Assembly: GCA_900553185.1 (NCBI GenBank)
Contig: USCT01000005.1
Coordinates: 80,462-144,461 of the forward strand
Reading direction: 5' to 3'
Origin: an uncultured Bacteroides sp.
GTDB lineage: Bacteria > Bacteroidota > Bacteroidia > Bacteroidales > Bacteroidaceae
Length of the DNA: 64,000 nt
Below, one piece after another: positions 53,757-62,929 of this stretch. The notes beneath the pieces are model-generated. The model saw only the letters and a program-made list of their open reading frames with translations. It had not been told where the DNA came from and searched no databases. The position numbers were made by a program, and so were the translations under genes. The stretch's first letter is position 1; each line of letters starts with the position of its first letter.

Positions 53757-54335
53757 TTAGAAATTTGTTTTCTTCACTTCAAAATAAGCTTGAGGATGCA
53801 GACAGGCCGGACAAGTTTCAGGAGCTTCCTTACCTACAAACAGGTAACCGCAATTACGACACTGCCATACTACTTCTACATCTTTCTTGAACACCTTATC
53901 ATCTTCAATGTTCTTGGCCAATGCCAGGTATCTTTCTTCGTGTCCCTTTTCGGCTACCGCAATTTCACGATACATCTTGGCAATGGCCGGGAAGCCTTCT
54001 TCATCGGCAATATCGGCAAATTTCGGATAATCCATGCTCCACTCTTCATTTTCGCCTGCGGCTGCAGCCTTCAGATTTTCGATGGTAGAACCGATAACAC
54101 CGGCCGGAAAACTTGCATTGATTTCCACTTTACCACCTTCCAGCCATTTGAACATACGCTTGGCATGTTCCTTTTCCTGATCAGCCGTTTCGGTAAAGAT
54201 AGCCGAGATCTGTTCGAAACCTTCTTTCTTTGCAGCACTTGCAAAGTAAGTGTAACGCATTCTTGCCTGTGATTCACCAGCAAATGAAGTTGCCAAATTC
54301 TTTTCTGTTCTCGTTCCTTTAATGCTTTTTTCCAT
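53757..54335 (-). CDS. rbr: Rubrerythrin
   Basis: Peroxide-scavenging di-iron protein of anaerobes. 192 residues. The ferritin-like four-helix domain (1-145) carries ESQARMRY and ADQEKEHAKRM plus EKGHEERY iron ligands; the C-terminal rubredoxin domain has CRNCGY and CPACLHP (FeS4). Cytoplasmic, takes electrons from NADH via rubredoxin-type carriers. Own promoter and terminator, consistent with oxidative-stress control, though no operator is recognised. Confidence 0.95.
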   Translation of the reverse strand: MEKSIKGTRTEKNLATSFAGESQARMRYTYFASAAKKEGFEQISAIFTETADQEKEHAKRMFKWLEGGKVEINASFPAGVIGSTIENLKAAAAGENEEWSMDYPKFADIADEEGFPAIAKMYREIAVAEKGHEERYLALAKNIEDDKVFKKDVEVVWQCRNCGYLFVGKEAPETCPACLHPQAYFEVKKTNF

Positions 54336-54381
54336 AATAATTAGTTATTAGTGATTATACTTAGTTTCCTTTGAGGTGTTA

Positions 54382-54389
54382 CAAAGGTA
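54382..54389 (-). promoter_or_regulatory. -7 box of rubrerythrin gene
   Basis: TACCTTTG on the minus strand, 47 bases before the start codon. Confidence 0.65.
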
Positions 54390-54516
54390 TGTAATTTTAT
54401 TCAAATTTGAAATGATTACAATTTTTATTTAACAATAATTAAGCCAAAACTTACATGTATCCCTTTATATTAAAAAATAAAACATATAGAATCTGCTTTT
54501 TGTTGTATTAATTTCA

Positions 54517-54524
54517 TATTTTTG
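54517..54524 (+). promoter_or_regulatory. -7 box of the sulP gene
   Basis: TATTTTTG, 33 bases before the start codon. Confidence 0.6.
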
Positions 54525-54556
54525 CAGCATTTTTATACTTTATAACAAATTTCAAT

Positions 54557-56251
54557 ATGAAAGGATTCGACTTTAAACCCAAACTATTCAGTACATTAAA
54601 AAACTACACGAAAGCAGACCTGACAACCGATATAATGGCAGGAATCATTGTAGGTATTGTGGCATTGCCTTTGGCTATCGCATTTGGTATTGCCTCGGGA
54701 GTAAGCCCGGAAAAGGGTATCATTACCGCCATCGTAGCCGGTTTTATCATTTCACTTTTAGGAGGAAGCAAGGTACAGATAGGCGGGCCTACCGGTGCTT
54801 TTATCGTTATTATCTATGGAATTATCCAGCAATACGGAATAGACGGACTGATGGTAGCTACCATGATGGCCGGCATTTTACTTATTCTATTAGGAATATT
54901 CAAGCTGGGAACCATCATCAAGTTCATCCCCTATCCCATCATCATCGGGTTTACCAGCGGTATTGCCGTCACCATTTTTACCACACAGATTGCTGACGTT
55001 TTCGGACTCGATTTCCAGGGAGAAAAGGTACCCGGCGACTTTATCGGCAAATGGATGATCTATTTCCGGCATTTCGACAGCATCAACTGGTGGAACTTTC
55101 TGGTCAGCCTGATCAGTATCTTCATTATCGCAATTACTCCCAAGTTTTCCAAAAAGATTCCCGGATCATTGGTGGCCATCATTCTGGTAACCGTAGGTGT
55201 TTATTTTCTGAAATTATACGGAGGAATTACCTGTATCGATACCATCGGCGACCGTTTCAGCATTAAAGCCCAGCTACCGGATGCGGCAGTACCTGCACTT
55301 GACTGGGAAGCTATCAAGAATTTATTTCCTGTAGCCATCACCATTGCCGTACTGGGAGCCATCGAATCCTTATTATCTGCCACCGTAGCCGACGGTGTCA
55401 TCGGCGACCGGCACGATTCCAATACCGAACTGGTAGCCCAGGGTATTGCCAATTTCGTTTCTCCCATTTTCGGAGGAATACCGGCTACCGGCGCCATCGC
55501 GCGTACCATGACAAACATCAATAACGGCGGACGGTCTCCTATCGCAGGTATCATACACGCCATCATCCTGCTGCTGATTTTGTTATTCCTCATGCCACTG
55601 GCCCAGTATATCCCGATGGCTTGTCTGGCCGGAGTACTGGTGATTGTATCCTATAACATGAGCGGATGGCGTGTATTCAAAGGATTGCTGAAAAATCCGA
55701 AAGCCGACGTAGTCGTACTTCTGATCACTTTCTTTCTGACCGTTATTTTCGACCTGACCGTAGCCATCGAAGTAGGACTGGTCATCGCCTGCGTACTCTT
55801 TATGAAACGCGTCATGGAAACAACCCAGATTTCTGTCATTACCGATGAAATAGATCCGAACAAAGAATCCGATCTGGAAGTACATGAAGAACATCTGATT
55901 GTTCCTAACGGAGTGGAAGTATACGAAATCAACGGCCCGTATTTCTTTGGTATCGCAACCAAGTTTGAGGAAATCATGGCCAGCCTGGGCGACCGGCCGA
56001 AAATCCGTATCATCCGTATGCGAAAAGTTCCTTTCATCGATTCTACGGGAATTCATAACCTGACAACCTTGTGTGAAATGAGCCAAAAGGAAAATATTCA
56101 CATCATTCTCTCAGGAGTAAATCCACAGGTTCATCAGGTACTTGAAAAATCAGGTTTCTACGAATTGCTGGGTAAGGAAAACATCTGTAGCAACATTAAC
56201 GAAGCGCTGGAAGTAGCCAGACGGGAAATCGTAACCCTGACTCAGGATTAA
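54557..56251 (+). CDS. SulP-family anion transporter with STAS domain
   Basis: 564 residues. The membrane domain (about 20-430) has the SLC26/SulP fold, with GIASGVSPEKGIITAIVAG and GGPTGAFIVI in the early helices; the C-terminal STAS domain (about 450-555) holds VPFIDSTGIHNL, the nucleotide/phospho-site loop. Transports sulfate or bicarbonate; specificity cannot be told from sequence. Single gene. Confidence 0.9.
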   Translation: MKGFDFKPKLFSTLKNYTKADLTTDIMAGIIVGIVALPLAIAFGIASGVSPEKGIITAIVAGFIISLLGGSKVQIGGPTGAFIVIIYGIIQQYGIDGLMVATMMAGILLILLGIFKLGTIIKFIPYPIIIGFTSGIAVTIFTTQIADVFGLDFQGEKVPGDFIGKWMIYFRHFDSINWWNFLVSLISIFIIAITPKFSKKIPGSLVAIILVTVGVYFLKLYGGITCIDTIGDRFSIKAQLPDAAVPALDWEAIKNLFPVAITIAVLGAIESLLSATVADGVIGDRHDSNTELVAQGIANFVSPIFGGIPATGAIARTMTNINNGGRSPIAGIIHAIILLLILLFLMPLAQYIPMACLAGVLVIVSYNMSGWRVFKGLLKNPKADVVVLLITFFLTVIFDLTVAIEVGLVIACVLFMKRVMETTQISVITDEIDPNKESDLEVHEEHLIVPNGVEVYEINGPYFFGIATKFEEIMASLGDRPKIRIIRMRKVPFIDSTGIHNLTTLCEMSQKENIHIILSGVNPQVHQVLEKSGFYELLGKENICSNINEALEVARREIVTLTQD

Positions 56252-56272
56252 ATTCCGTTTAAACAGACTGAA

Positions 56273-56312
56273 AAAAGTCCGTTTCCGCGAGCATCCACAG
56301 AAACGGACTTTT
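56273..56312. terminator. Bidirectional terminator between sulP and radical SAM genes
   Basis: Thirteen-base perfect stem (56273-56285 with 56300-56312). Confidence 0.85.
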
Positions 56313-56334
56313 ATATTTTCATCGCTTTTCTTTT

Positions 56335-57114
56335 TTAATAAGAGGCACTCGCTTGTATACCGGCTTTTTCCAACAAAGAAACAATACGGTCTAATTCTTC
56401 ATGAGTAGCCTTTTGAAGAGCATGATCGGGAGTTTCCCTGTCAATGGTATAAACCATCACCTGACGGGGAGCTATCTCCTTTACGGCCTCCAGCCACGGC
56501 AGGACATAACGGTCGGACGTATTGTCTACATCCGTCCCCTCTTCCGTCATTCCTTTGAGGAACATACTCTGAATGATCAGATTGCCACGAAATGCTTTCA
56601 TACCTTCAATAATCTGCTTGACATCATAATGTCCTGTAGGACAATCTACTCGTCGGATATAATCACTGTCTACCGTATCCAGTTTCAAAATGTTATTATC
56701 CACTTTATTCAAGGCAGCAAATACATCGGGCTTGTGAATAAAGGTGGCATTACTCAAGACACTGACCCGCGCATCCGGAAAATACTTGTCACGCAACTTC
56801 AACGTATCTTCAATGATACCGGCAAAATCAGGATGAGAAGTAGGCTCACCGTTACCGGCAAATGTCAGTACATCCGGCTTCGGACCATTCTCACGCATAT
56901 CTTTCAGCTTTGCTTCCAATGCCTTGCAGACCTCTTCCCGGGAAGGAAGCTTGCAATGAGGACGATGATCTTTATTATAACCGCATTCGCAATAAATGCA
57001 ATCAAATGTGCAGAATTTTCCGTCTGCAGGAAGTAGATTAATACCTAGCGAAACTCCCAGCCGACGACTATGTATCGGACCAAAAATAGGAGAAGGATAA
57101 ATAACTGTTGCCAT
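56335..57114 (-). CDS. Radical SAM protein
   Basis: 259 residues. CTFDCIYC is the CxxxCxxC [4Fe-4S] motif (about 35-42), FAGNGEPTSHP the GGE-like SAM-binding strand and LKLDTVDSDYIRR a later barrel strand. It resembles the small radical SAM proteins related to wyosine/tRNA-modifying enzymes in N-terminal layout, but the substrate is unknown. The start follows a TATCTTTG box by 28 bases. Confidence 0.85.
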   Translation of the reverse strand: MATVIYPSPIFGPIHSRRLGVSLGINLLPADGKFCTFDCIYCECGYNKDHRPHCKLPSREEVCKALEAKLKDMRENGPKPDVLTFAGNGEPTSHPDFAGIIEDTLKLRDKYFPDARVSVLSNATFIHKPDVFAALNKVDNNILKLDTVDSDYIRRVDCPTGHYDVKQIIEGMKAFRGNLIIQSMFLKGMTEEGTDVDNTSDRYVLPWLEAVKEIAPRQVMVYTIDRETPDHALQKATHEELDRIVSLLEKAGIQASASY

Positions 57115-57141
57115 AAATAATCCATTAAAGAATAATCACCA

Positions 57142-57149
57142 CAAAGATA
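57142..57149 (-). promoter_or_regulatory. -7 box of the radical SAM gene
   Basis: TATCTTTG on the minus strand. Confidence 0.65.
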
Positions 57150-57178
57150 TAAAAACTGTCAGTATCCTGTTCATTTCT

Positions 57179-59224
57179 TTACCATTTTACCCGAAGCTGC
57201 AACTGAAGATCCGCTTTATTATTGCCGGCTATTTCTTCGGTGCCGGAACTGATACGCCTACGGTCCGTATAATGAGTACATCCCCATTTCACCTGTAGCA
57301 TCCAGCGTTTTCCACCATCATAACGCAGATTGACCGCCATCCTGTATCCTTTTCCTTCCAGCGAATTCATCGGAAAAGTATAAAGTAATCCCGGTTCGTA
57401 CAAATAAATCCGTGAATCATAATTGTCCGTACGGAACCACACTCCACTGATATTCCCTTGCAACGGAAATTTTTCAGATGAAAACTTGACAGTCTCTCCT
57501 ATCGCAAACCCGTTTTTCCCTTCCTTTCCACCATAACACGTACGCACATATTCTGCCGTCGTTTTAGTGGTCAGAAAGGTACAAGGAGCATAAGCAATCC
57601 GAGCATGAAGACGCTGACGGATATAAGGAAGTACGTATTTGCTTTCATCGGCCAGTGTATGATTCTTCGCCTTGTTTTTAACGCTGTACTTTATTAACAT
57701 ATTCAGTGAATGAACCGGTGAATAACTTAGCTGAACATTTCCGGCTACTCCCATCGTTTTACGACGATCTACCAGATAACGATACCAGGGAAAATAAAAG
57801 AAATCTCCGTAAGCAGATAAATTAATCTGTTGTAAGAACTTTGTTTCCAATCCTATACAAATACCTGCTTCATTACTGACCTTCGAATTCTCACCCCAGG
57901 CATTACTCATCAGTGAATGATAACGTTTGTCATAATACCTGTTGATAAGTAACCACGTAGTATTCACAGACGGTGAATAACGAATGGAATTTAATGTCGC
58001 TACACTTCCCTGTTTATCAATTGCCGTCTCACCAGCCAACATCCATTTACTGTTAAAATAAAGCTTGTAAAATACGCCCAGATTCAGAAAGTTCCTTCCT
58101 CTAGGCTCAAAACGGTTATACAGTTTTTCAACAGGATTCAACAACTTGTTAAAACAATTATAAACAGCCGTTAATCCAACTTCCAGATATTTTCCATTAT
58201 ACGATAAATTACTTCCAACCAGATGATTGGAAACAGTATTTTTCTTTTCCAGATCCTTTGGTAACCGATGCATGCCATCAGTTTTAAACGACCGTATTTC
58301 ATGGTTATCAACAGATGCATCAAGCTTGCGAAATGAATAGAAACAAGAAGCATTCCACCGTTTGTTCCACTGCCATGTAAACCCAGTGCCACGTAGATAA
58401 CCGGTTTCGGCTACCGATGTATATTTAGTCAGTCCATTTCCCATCCTCCCAAAAGCAGATACCGATGTGCCAATTCCCATACCCGCCCCTGTATTCAAAA
58501 CTAATCCATATCCAAAATTAGCCCGATAATTTCCCAATACACAAGTTTTCAACCGCCCCATATTCTGCAAAAGAAACGAAACAGCGTAGGAATCGTATCC
58601 TTTCCGGTTTACTCCCCGAAAGAAAGGTTCACCGGCATCTTTTTCGGCCGAAAAACTAAGAAACAAACGATTGGCATAACTAAAACGATAACGGATATTG
58701 TGATAAAAAGAATTCCCCAGATATTTCCGGTTCGGATATTTATCAAGAGTCTCCTGATCATAATCAGCATAACCGGCTTTTTGATTTAAGGATATACCTG
58801 CACGGGTAATGACTTCCTGTTTATTTCTTGTCCATATTTTCCGCCAGTTAATTTTCTTTTCTTCCGTAACTTCGCCTACATACACAAATTTCTGAAGATA
58901 ATGCCTCGTACGCCAATCCATCCCTTCCACTCCCCACAATTCATTAATAGTAAGCATGGAACCGTATTTGTATAAATAATACAGAATATTTTCAATCAGC
59001 TGATCCGACAAGAATGGAAACTGTTCCAGTTGCTCACGTGTGGCCGCATTCAGATTCAGAGGATGTTCAGCCAGTTCCTGAAGCTCTTCGTATTTCAACG
59101 TCCAGTCTGCCATTTCTTCATCCGAAGATATTTGTTCACTCCATTCCATCCATTCTGACTGAGCCTGCATAGAGACGGATAAGCAACTGATTAATACACA
59201 ACTTATTAATATACTTTTCAACAT
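57179..59224 (-). CDS. Helix-hairpin-helix protein fused to a predicted outer-membrane beta-barrel
   Basis: 681 residues, signal peptide 1-21 (SMQAQ). Residues 50-115 form two ComEA-like helix-hairpin-helix units (PLNLNAATREQLEQFPFLSD; MLTINELWGVEGMDWRTRHYL). From about 140 to the C-terminus the sequence alternates aromatic and small residues in beta-strand pattern and ends in a Phe/Trp-type strand (LQLQLRVKW), as outer-membrane barrels do. So the HhH part faces the periplasm. DNA uptake is conceivable, but HhH domains also mediate protein contacts; function unknown. Confidence 0.75.
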   Translation of the reverse strand: MLKSILISCVLISCLSVSMQAQSEWMEWSEQISSDEEMADWTLKYEELQELAEHPLNLNAATREQLEQFPFLSDQLIENILYYLYKYGSMLTINELWGVEGMDWRTRHYLQKFVYVGEVTEEKKINWRKIWTRNKQEVITRAGISLNQKAGYADYDQETLDKYPNRKYLGNSFYHNIRYRFSYANRLFLSFSAEKDAGEPFFRGVNRKGYDSYAVSFLLQNMGRLKTCVLGNYRANFGYGLVLNTGAGMGIGTSVSAFGRMGNGLTKYTSVAETGYLRGTGFTWQWNKRWNASCFYSFRKLDASVDNHEIRSFKTDGMHRLPKDLEKKNTVSNHLVGSNLSYNGKYLEVGLTAVYNCFNKLLNPVEKLYNRFEPRGRNFLNLGVFYKLYFNSKWMLAGETAIDKQGSVATLNSIRYSPSVNTTWLLINRYYDKRYHSLMSNAWGENSKVSNEAGICIGLETKFLQQINLSAYGDFFYFPWYRYLVDRRKTMGVAGNVQLSYSPVHSLNMLIKYSVKNKAKNHTLADESKYVLPYIRQRLHARIAYAPCTFLTTKTTAEYVRTCYGGKEGKNGFAIGETVKFSSEKFPLQGNISGVWFRTDNYDSRIYLYEPGLLYTFPMNSLEGKGYRMAVNLRYDGGKRWMLQVKWGCTHYTDRRRISSGTEEIAGNNKADLQLQLRVKW

Positions 59225-59302
59225 ATTGCCAAACAGGTTATCAACAACGAATAAATACGTTAATATTTTATATCAAAGAGTAGACGGCTTCATTATTATT
59301 CC

Positions 59303-59310
59303 TACTTTTG
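59303..59310 (+). promoter_or_regulatory. -7 box of the DUF4294 gene, nearly leaderless
   Basis: TACTTTTG ends 6 bases before the ATG at 59316. Confidence 0.55.
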
Positions 59311-59315
59311 CAGGC

Positions 59316-59921
59316 ATGAAGCGTTATTCTTACATATTCACAGTCTTACTGTTCACCTTCATGGCTGTTTCTACGGCTACAGCTCAACAGAAAATCGTAG
59401 TCCATGGCGGCTACAAAGTTCCTGTATGCGTTTATCAAGGTGACACCATACCTTGTATAACGCTAAAGAACATTTATATTTACCCTCCACTGAAATTTAA
59501 AAACAAGAAACAGGAAAGATATTATTGGAAACTGGTAAGGGATGTGAAGAAAACACTTCCAATAGCAAAAGAAATCCGGAATGCGGTAATCGAAACATAC
59601 GAATACCTGGAAAAACTTCCCAACGAAAAAGCACGTGACAAACACATTAAAGCCGTTGAAAAAGGATTGAAGCAACAATACACTCCCCGAATGAAAAAAC
59701 TTACCTTCGCTCAAGGAAAACTTTTGATAAAGCTGGTAAACCGCGAATGCAACCAGTCTTCCTATCAACTGGTAAAGGCCTTTATGGGACCTTTTAAAGC
59801 AGGATTTTACCAGACTTTTGCCGCACTTTTCGGTGCCAGCCTGAAAAAAGAATACGATCCGGATAAGGATGACAAAATGGTGGAAAGAGTAATTACACTC
59901 GTGGAAAATGGCCAGTTATAA
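59316..59921 (+). CDS. DUF4294 secreted protein
   Basis: 201 residues from the ATG at 59316; the frame opens earlier (59226) but the promoter box and signal peptide (MKRYSYIFTVLLFTFMAVST, cleaved near ATAQ) fix this start. Residues 30-185 are the DUF4294 domain (PCITLKNIYIYPPLKF, YYWKLVRDVKKTLPIAKEIRN), basic and helical. Unknown role; possibly periplasmic. It is divergent from the HhH-barrel gene. Confidence 0.82.
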   Translation: MKRYSYIFTVLLFTFMAVSTATAQQKIVVHGGYKVPVCVYQGDTIPCITLKNIYIYPPLKFKNKKQERYYWKLVRDVKKTLPIAKEIRNAVIETYEYLEKLPNEKARDKHIKAVEKGLKQQYTPRMKKLTFAQGKLLIKLVNRECNQSSYQLVKAFMGPFKAGFYQTFAALFGASLKKEYDPDKDDKMVERVITLVENGQL

Positions 59922-60030
59922 TGGATTTAATTCACTGTATATAAATAAATTAACAAGTTATCAAGAGGTTATTAACAGAAATATTTTCCGTACAACTTCT
60001 CTTTACAGAAGGTACGGAAAATCTGTATGA

Positions 60031-60582
60031 TTACTCCAGACGGAATTTCATCAGCTTATTGGCAAACTCCCATAAAACAATACCGGCCGTAACCGATACA
60101 TTCAAAGAATGCTTGGTTCCATACTGCGGTATTTCAATGCAACCGTCACACAAATCAACCACTTCCTGCTGTACGCCTTTCACTTCATTTCCCATGATAA
60201 TAGCATACTTTTTATTTTTCTCCAATGACAGATTGTCCAATAATGTACTTCCTTTACATTGCTCGATAGCCAGTATAGTATACCCTTCTTTATGAAGCTC
60301 CTGTACTGCATCTTGCGTACGTTTCATATATTTCCAATCTACAGTATATTCTGCTCCCAATGCTGTTTTATGCATTTCCGGGTGCGGAGGAGTGGCCGTT
60401 ATTCCACACAAATAGATTCGATTCACCAGAAAAGCATCCGACGTACGAAAAACAGCTCCGATATTGTGCAAGCTGCGTACTTCATCTAAAACAACGACTA
60501 ATGGAAGTTTGTCTGCCTCCTTGAACTCCTCCACCGTCAGGCGATTCATTTCTGTTATTTTTAATTTTTTCAGTTCTGACAT
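60031..60582 (-). CDS. SPOUT (TrmH-like) RNA 2'-O-methyltransferase
   Basis: 183 residues, knotted SAM-binding fold only, without the N-terminal domain of RlmB. Motif 1 SLHNIGAVFRTSDAF (N and R catalytic), motif 2 AIIMGNEVKGV and motif 3 IPQYGTKHSLNVSVTAGI. Methylates ribose in tRNA (TrmH makes Gm18) or rRNA; target not resolved. Own promoter at 60605. Confidence 0.88.
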   Translation of the reverse strand: MSELKKLKITEMNRLTVEEFKEADKLPLVVVLDEVRSLHNIGAVFRTSDAFLVNRIYLCGITATPPHPEMHKTALGAEYTVDWKYMKRTQDAVQELHKEGYTILAIEQCKGSTLLDNLSLEKNKKYAIIMGNEVKGVQQEVVDLCDGCIEIPQYGTKHSLNVSVTAGIVLWEFANKLMKFRLE

Positions 60583-60604
60583 ATCTGCTTATTTTATGTG
60601 TGTA

Positions 60605-60612
60605 CAAAGATA
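60605..60612 (-). promoter_or_regulatory. -7 box of the SPOUT methyltransferase gene
   Basis: TATCTTTG on the minus strand, 23 bases before the start codon. Confidence 0.65.
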
Positions 60613-60817
60613 AGAACTATCTTCATAACCTTGTTGAAAACAGTGGAAAAGGTGTAAACAATACAGGAAAAGAAAATCATAACTTATATTTGCATATTCC
60701 AAGGAAAAGCCTATAATCACTTCAAAATCAACAAACCAAAAAAAATATCCAAAATTTACTTTCTTTATTTGAACATATTTTTAGCCACAAAATGACAATC
60801 CATAGCCAGAAAGTTGT

Positions 60818-61025
60818 TAACTTTGCGTATTATCAACATTTTGTTAAAAAGGATAGTAAAACATGTTATATCAAGCAAAAAGCATGTTGATGAGTTATTA
60901 ATATTCTATCGAACACTATTCATAACTAAAAGACCAAAGAAAACACTTATTTTTTACTAACAATATTAACCGACCATTATTAATATCATAAATTCTTTTT
61001 TGAGAAAGAAAAAATATAAAATAAT
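60818..61025 (+). promoter_or_regulatory. nadA promoter and long 5' leader
   Basis: TAACTTTG at 60818-60825 starts a leader of about 195 nt before the nadA ATG. The leader contains complementary ATCAACAT (60832-60839) and ATGTTGAT (60884-60891) and is otherwise A+T-rich. A regulatory RNA is possible; no known riboswitch class recognised. Confidence 0.4.
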
Positions 61026-62018
61026 ATGAATCAAGAAGAATGGGTTAAAAAAGGGTATGTTGATGAACCCGTAGACAAGTCTGTTGACTTGAAAACTGAA
61101 ATCAAACGTTTATGTAAAGAGAAGAATGCCGTTATTTTGGGGCATTTCTACCAGGCCGACGAAATCCAGGAAATAGCCGATTTTATCGGAGATAGTTTGG
61201 CCTTGGCTCAATGGGCCGCTAAGACAGATGCCGACATCATTGTGATGTGTGGAGTACATTTTATGGGTGAAACAGCAAAGATTTTATGCCCAGACAAAAA
61301 AGTATTGATTCCGGATCTGAATGCAGGGTGTTCGTTGGCCGACAGTTGTCCTGCCGATACATTTGCTCAGTTTGTAAAGGAACATCCGGGTTATACCGTT
61401 ATTTCTTACGTCAATACCAGTGCGGCTGTCAAGGCAGTTACCGATGTTGTAGTAACTTCAACCAATGCAAAACAGATTGTGGAAAGTTTTCCGGCCGATG
61501 AAAAAATTATTTTTGGTCCGGATAAGAATCTGGGAAACTATATTAACTCCATTACAGGACGCAACATGTTGCTTTGGGACGGTGCCTGCCACGTACATGA
61601 ACGTTTTTCTGTAGAAAAAATTATCGAACTGAAGAAACAGTATCCCGACGCAGCAGTGTTGGTACATCCGGAATGTAAAGGAGCCGTAGCAAAACTGGCT
61701 GATAAAGTTGGTTCTACAGCCGGATTATTGAAATATGCAATGAACAGCGACAAGAAAAACTTTATTGTAGCTACAGAAAGCGGTATTCTGTATGAGATGC
61801 GTAACAAATGTCCGGAAAAGAATTTTATTCCTGCTCCTCCGGAAGATAGTACATGTGCTTGCAATGAATGCAATTTTATGCGTTTGAATACGCTTGAAAA
61901 ATTGTATAATACCTTGAAATATGAATGGCCGGAAGTACAGGTAGAAGCTTCTATTGCAGAAAAAGCAATCCGGCCGATCCGCCGAATGCTGGAGATATCA
62001 GCTAAGCTTGGATTATAG
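61026..62018 (+). CDS. nadA: Quinolinate synthase
   Basis: Condenses iminoaspartate with dihydroxyacetone phosphate using a [4Fe-4S] cluster. 330 residues. Start MNQEEWVKKGYVDEP; conserved GHFYQADEIQEIADFIGDS, cluster cysteines in NAGCSLADSC, HPECKGAV and CACNECNFM. Partner of NadB (46156), 13 kb away, so the pathway genes are split. Confidence 0.94.
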   Translation: MNQEEWVKKGYVDEPVDKSVDLKTEIKRLCKEKNAVILGHFYQADEIQEIADFIGDSLALAQWAAKTDADIIVMCGVHFMGETAKILCPDKKVLIPDLNAGCSLADSCPADTFAQFVKEHPGYTVISYVNTSAAVKAVTDVVVTSTNAKQIVESFPADEKIIFGPDKNLGNYINSITGRNMLLWDGACHVHERFSVEKIIELKKQYPDAAVLVHPECKGAVAKLADKVGSTAGLLKYAMNSDKKNFIVATESGILYEMRNKCPEKNFIPAPPEDSTCACNECNFMRLNTLEKLYNTLKYEWPEVQVEASIAEKAIRPIRRMLEISAKLGL

Positions 62019-62052
62019 TTTGTTGGAAAATAAAATTGTGAAATAAAGAAGA

Positions 62053-62087
62053 AGAGTCTGTCAGGGTAGTGACGGACTCTTTTTTTG
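62053..62087 (+). terminator. Terminator after nadA
   Basis: Eleven-base stem with one G-U pair (62053-62063, 62070-62080) and seven T. Confidence 0.9.
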
Positions 62088-62133
62088 GGGGAAAAGAGAA
62101 AAAATATTGTTAACAAATTTATCAGATGGACTT

Positions 62134-62280
62134 AAATTCTTAATCTATGTTATAAAACATGCTTTTTAAACCTGAACGCTTGCATATTTCCCAGTATTCC
62201 GTACCTTTACATCGTGTTTTTCATAGTATTAGATTTAAGGTTAACAAAGGTTGGAGTACAGCGGTACTCCTTTTTTTATG
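62134..62280 (+). repeat. 147-base dispersed repeat, copy 2 (small-RNA cassette)
   Basis: Partner of 1156-1302. One of the two differences changes the -7 box from TACCTTTG to TACCTTTA at 62202-62209. The terminator (62253-62277) is intact. No gene starts within 600 bases downstream, so here it is free-standing. Confidence 0.9.
62213..62277 (+). ncRNA. Putative small RNA, copy 2, with altered promoter
   Basis: Transcribed region identical to copy 1. The changed last base of the -7 box may lower its expression. Confidence 0.5.
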
Positions 62281-62886
62281 TCTATATGTTAGGGATCTTT
62301 TGTAAAAATAATCTTTGTGAAAATGTATTTTTAACCAAGAATCCTTGTTATCTTGCTAAAAATTAGTATATTTACGCCAATAGAAACAATATAAATGTTT
62401 TCTGGTGAAAAACATATTGGCGTTAACCGAAATTTTTTGATGACATTTTGTCGAAATGAAATAGGAATTTCTTCAATTATTTTTTTTCTGTATACGCTAC
62501 ATTTTTTAGGCATTGGGAAAATCCAATCTTTTGTTTGGAAAGTTTTGTTTGATGTTGAATGATAGTGATTACGTTGTTTCTAGCGTAAATCCTAATTATA
62601 GGCTTTGATGAGTTCTGGAAGTGTGAATTGTTATCACAGGATAATGAAATAAATTTCCTTATGTTTTTCCCTCAATTATTATTTATGATTGTCCATTAAA
62701 ATAGTTCTTTGAGACAGTTGAATCATACTGGTTATAAGAGATTTCCGATGATTTAAACAGTTTTACATACGTTTGGAGTTTTTATTTGCAGACAGGAGAT
62801 CTCTTTGGCAAAGCTAAATTCAATGATGTGTATAAGGCGCTGTCTGATGGAATTCTAATAATTTTTTTATAAAAACAAGTTTAAAT
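62281..62886. other. 600-base A+T-rich gap
   Basis: No convincing gene or exact promoter box. Short minus-strand frames here look accidental. Confidence 0.5.
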
Positions 62887-62929
62887 ATGGAAAGAAAAAG
62901 TATTTCAGTCGTTATTACAACAAAAAGAA

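Noticed and set aside
62331..62513. 60-residue minus-strand frame
   Set aside because: A+T-rich, no promoter, no recognisable composition; likely chance.
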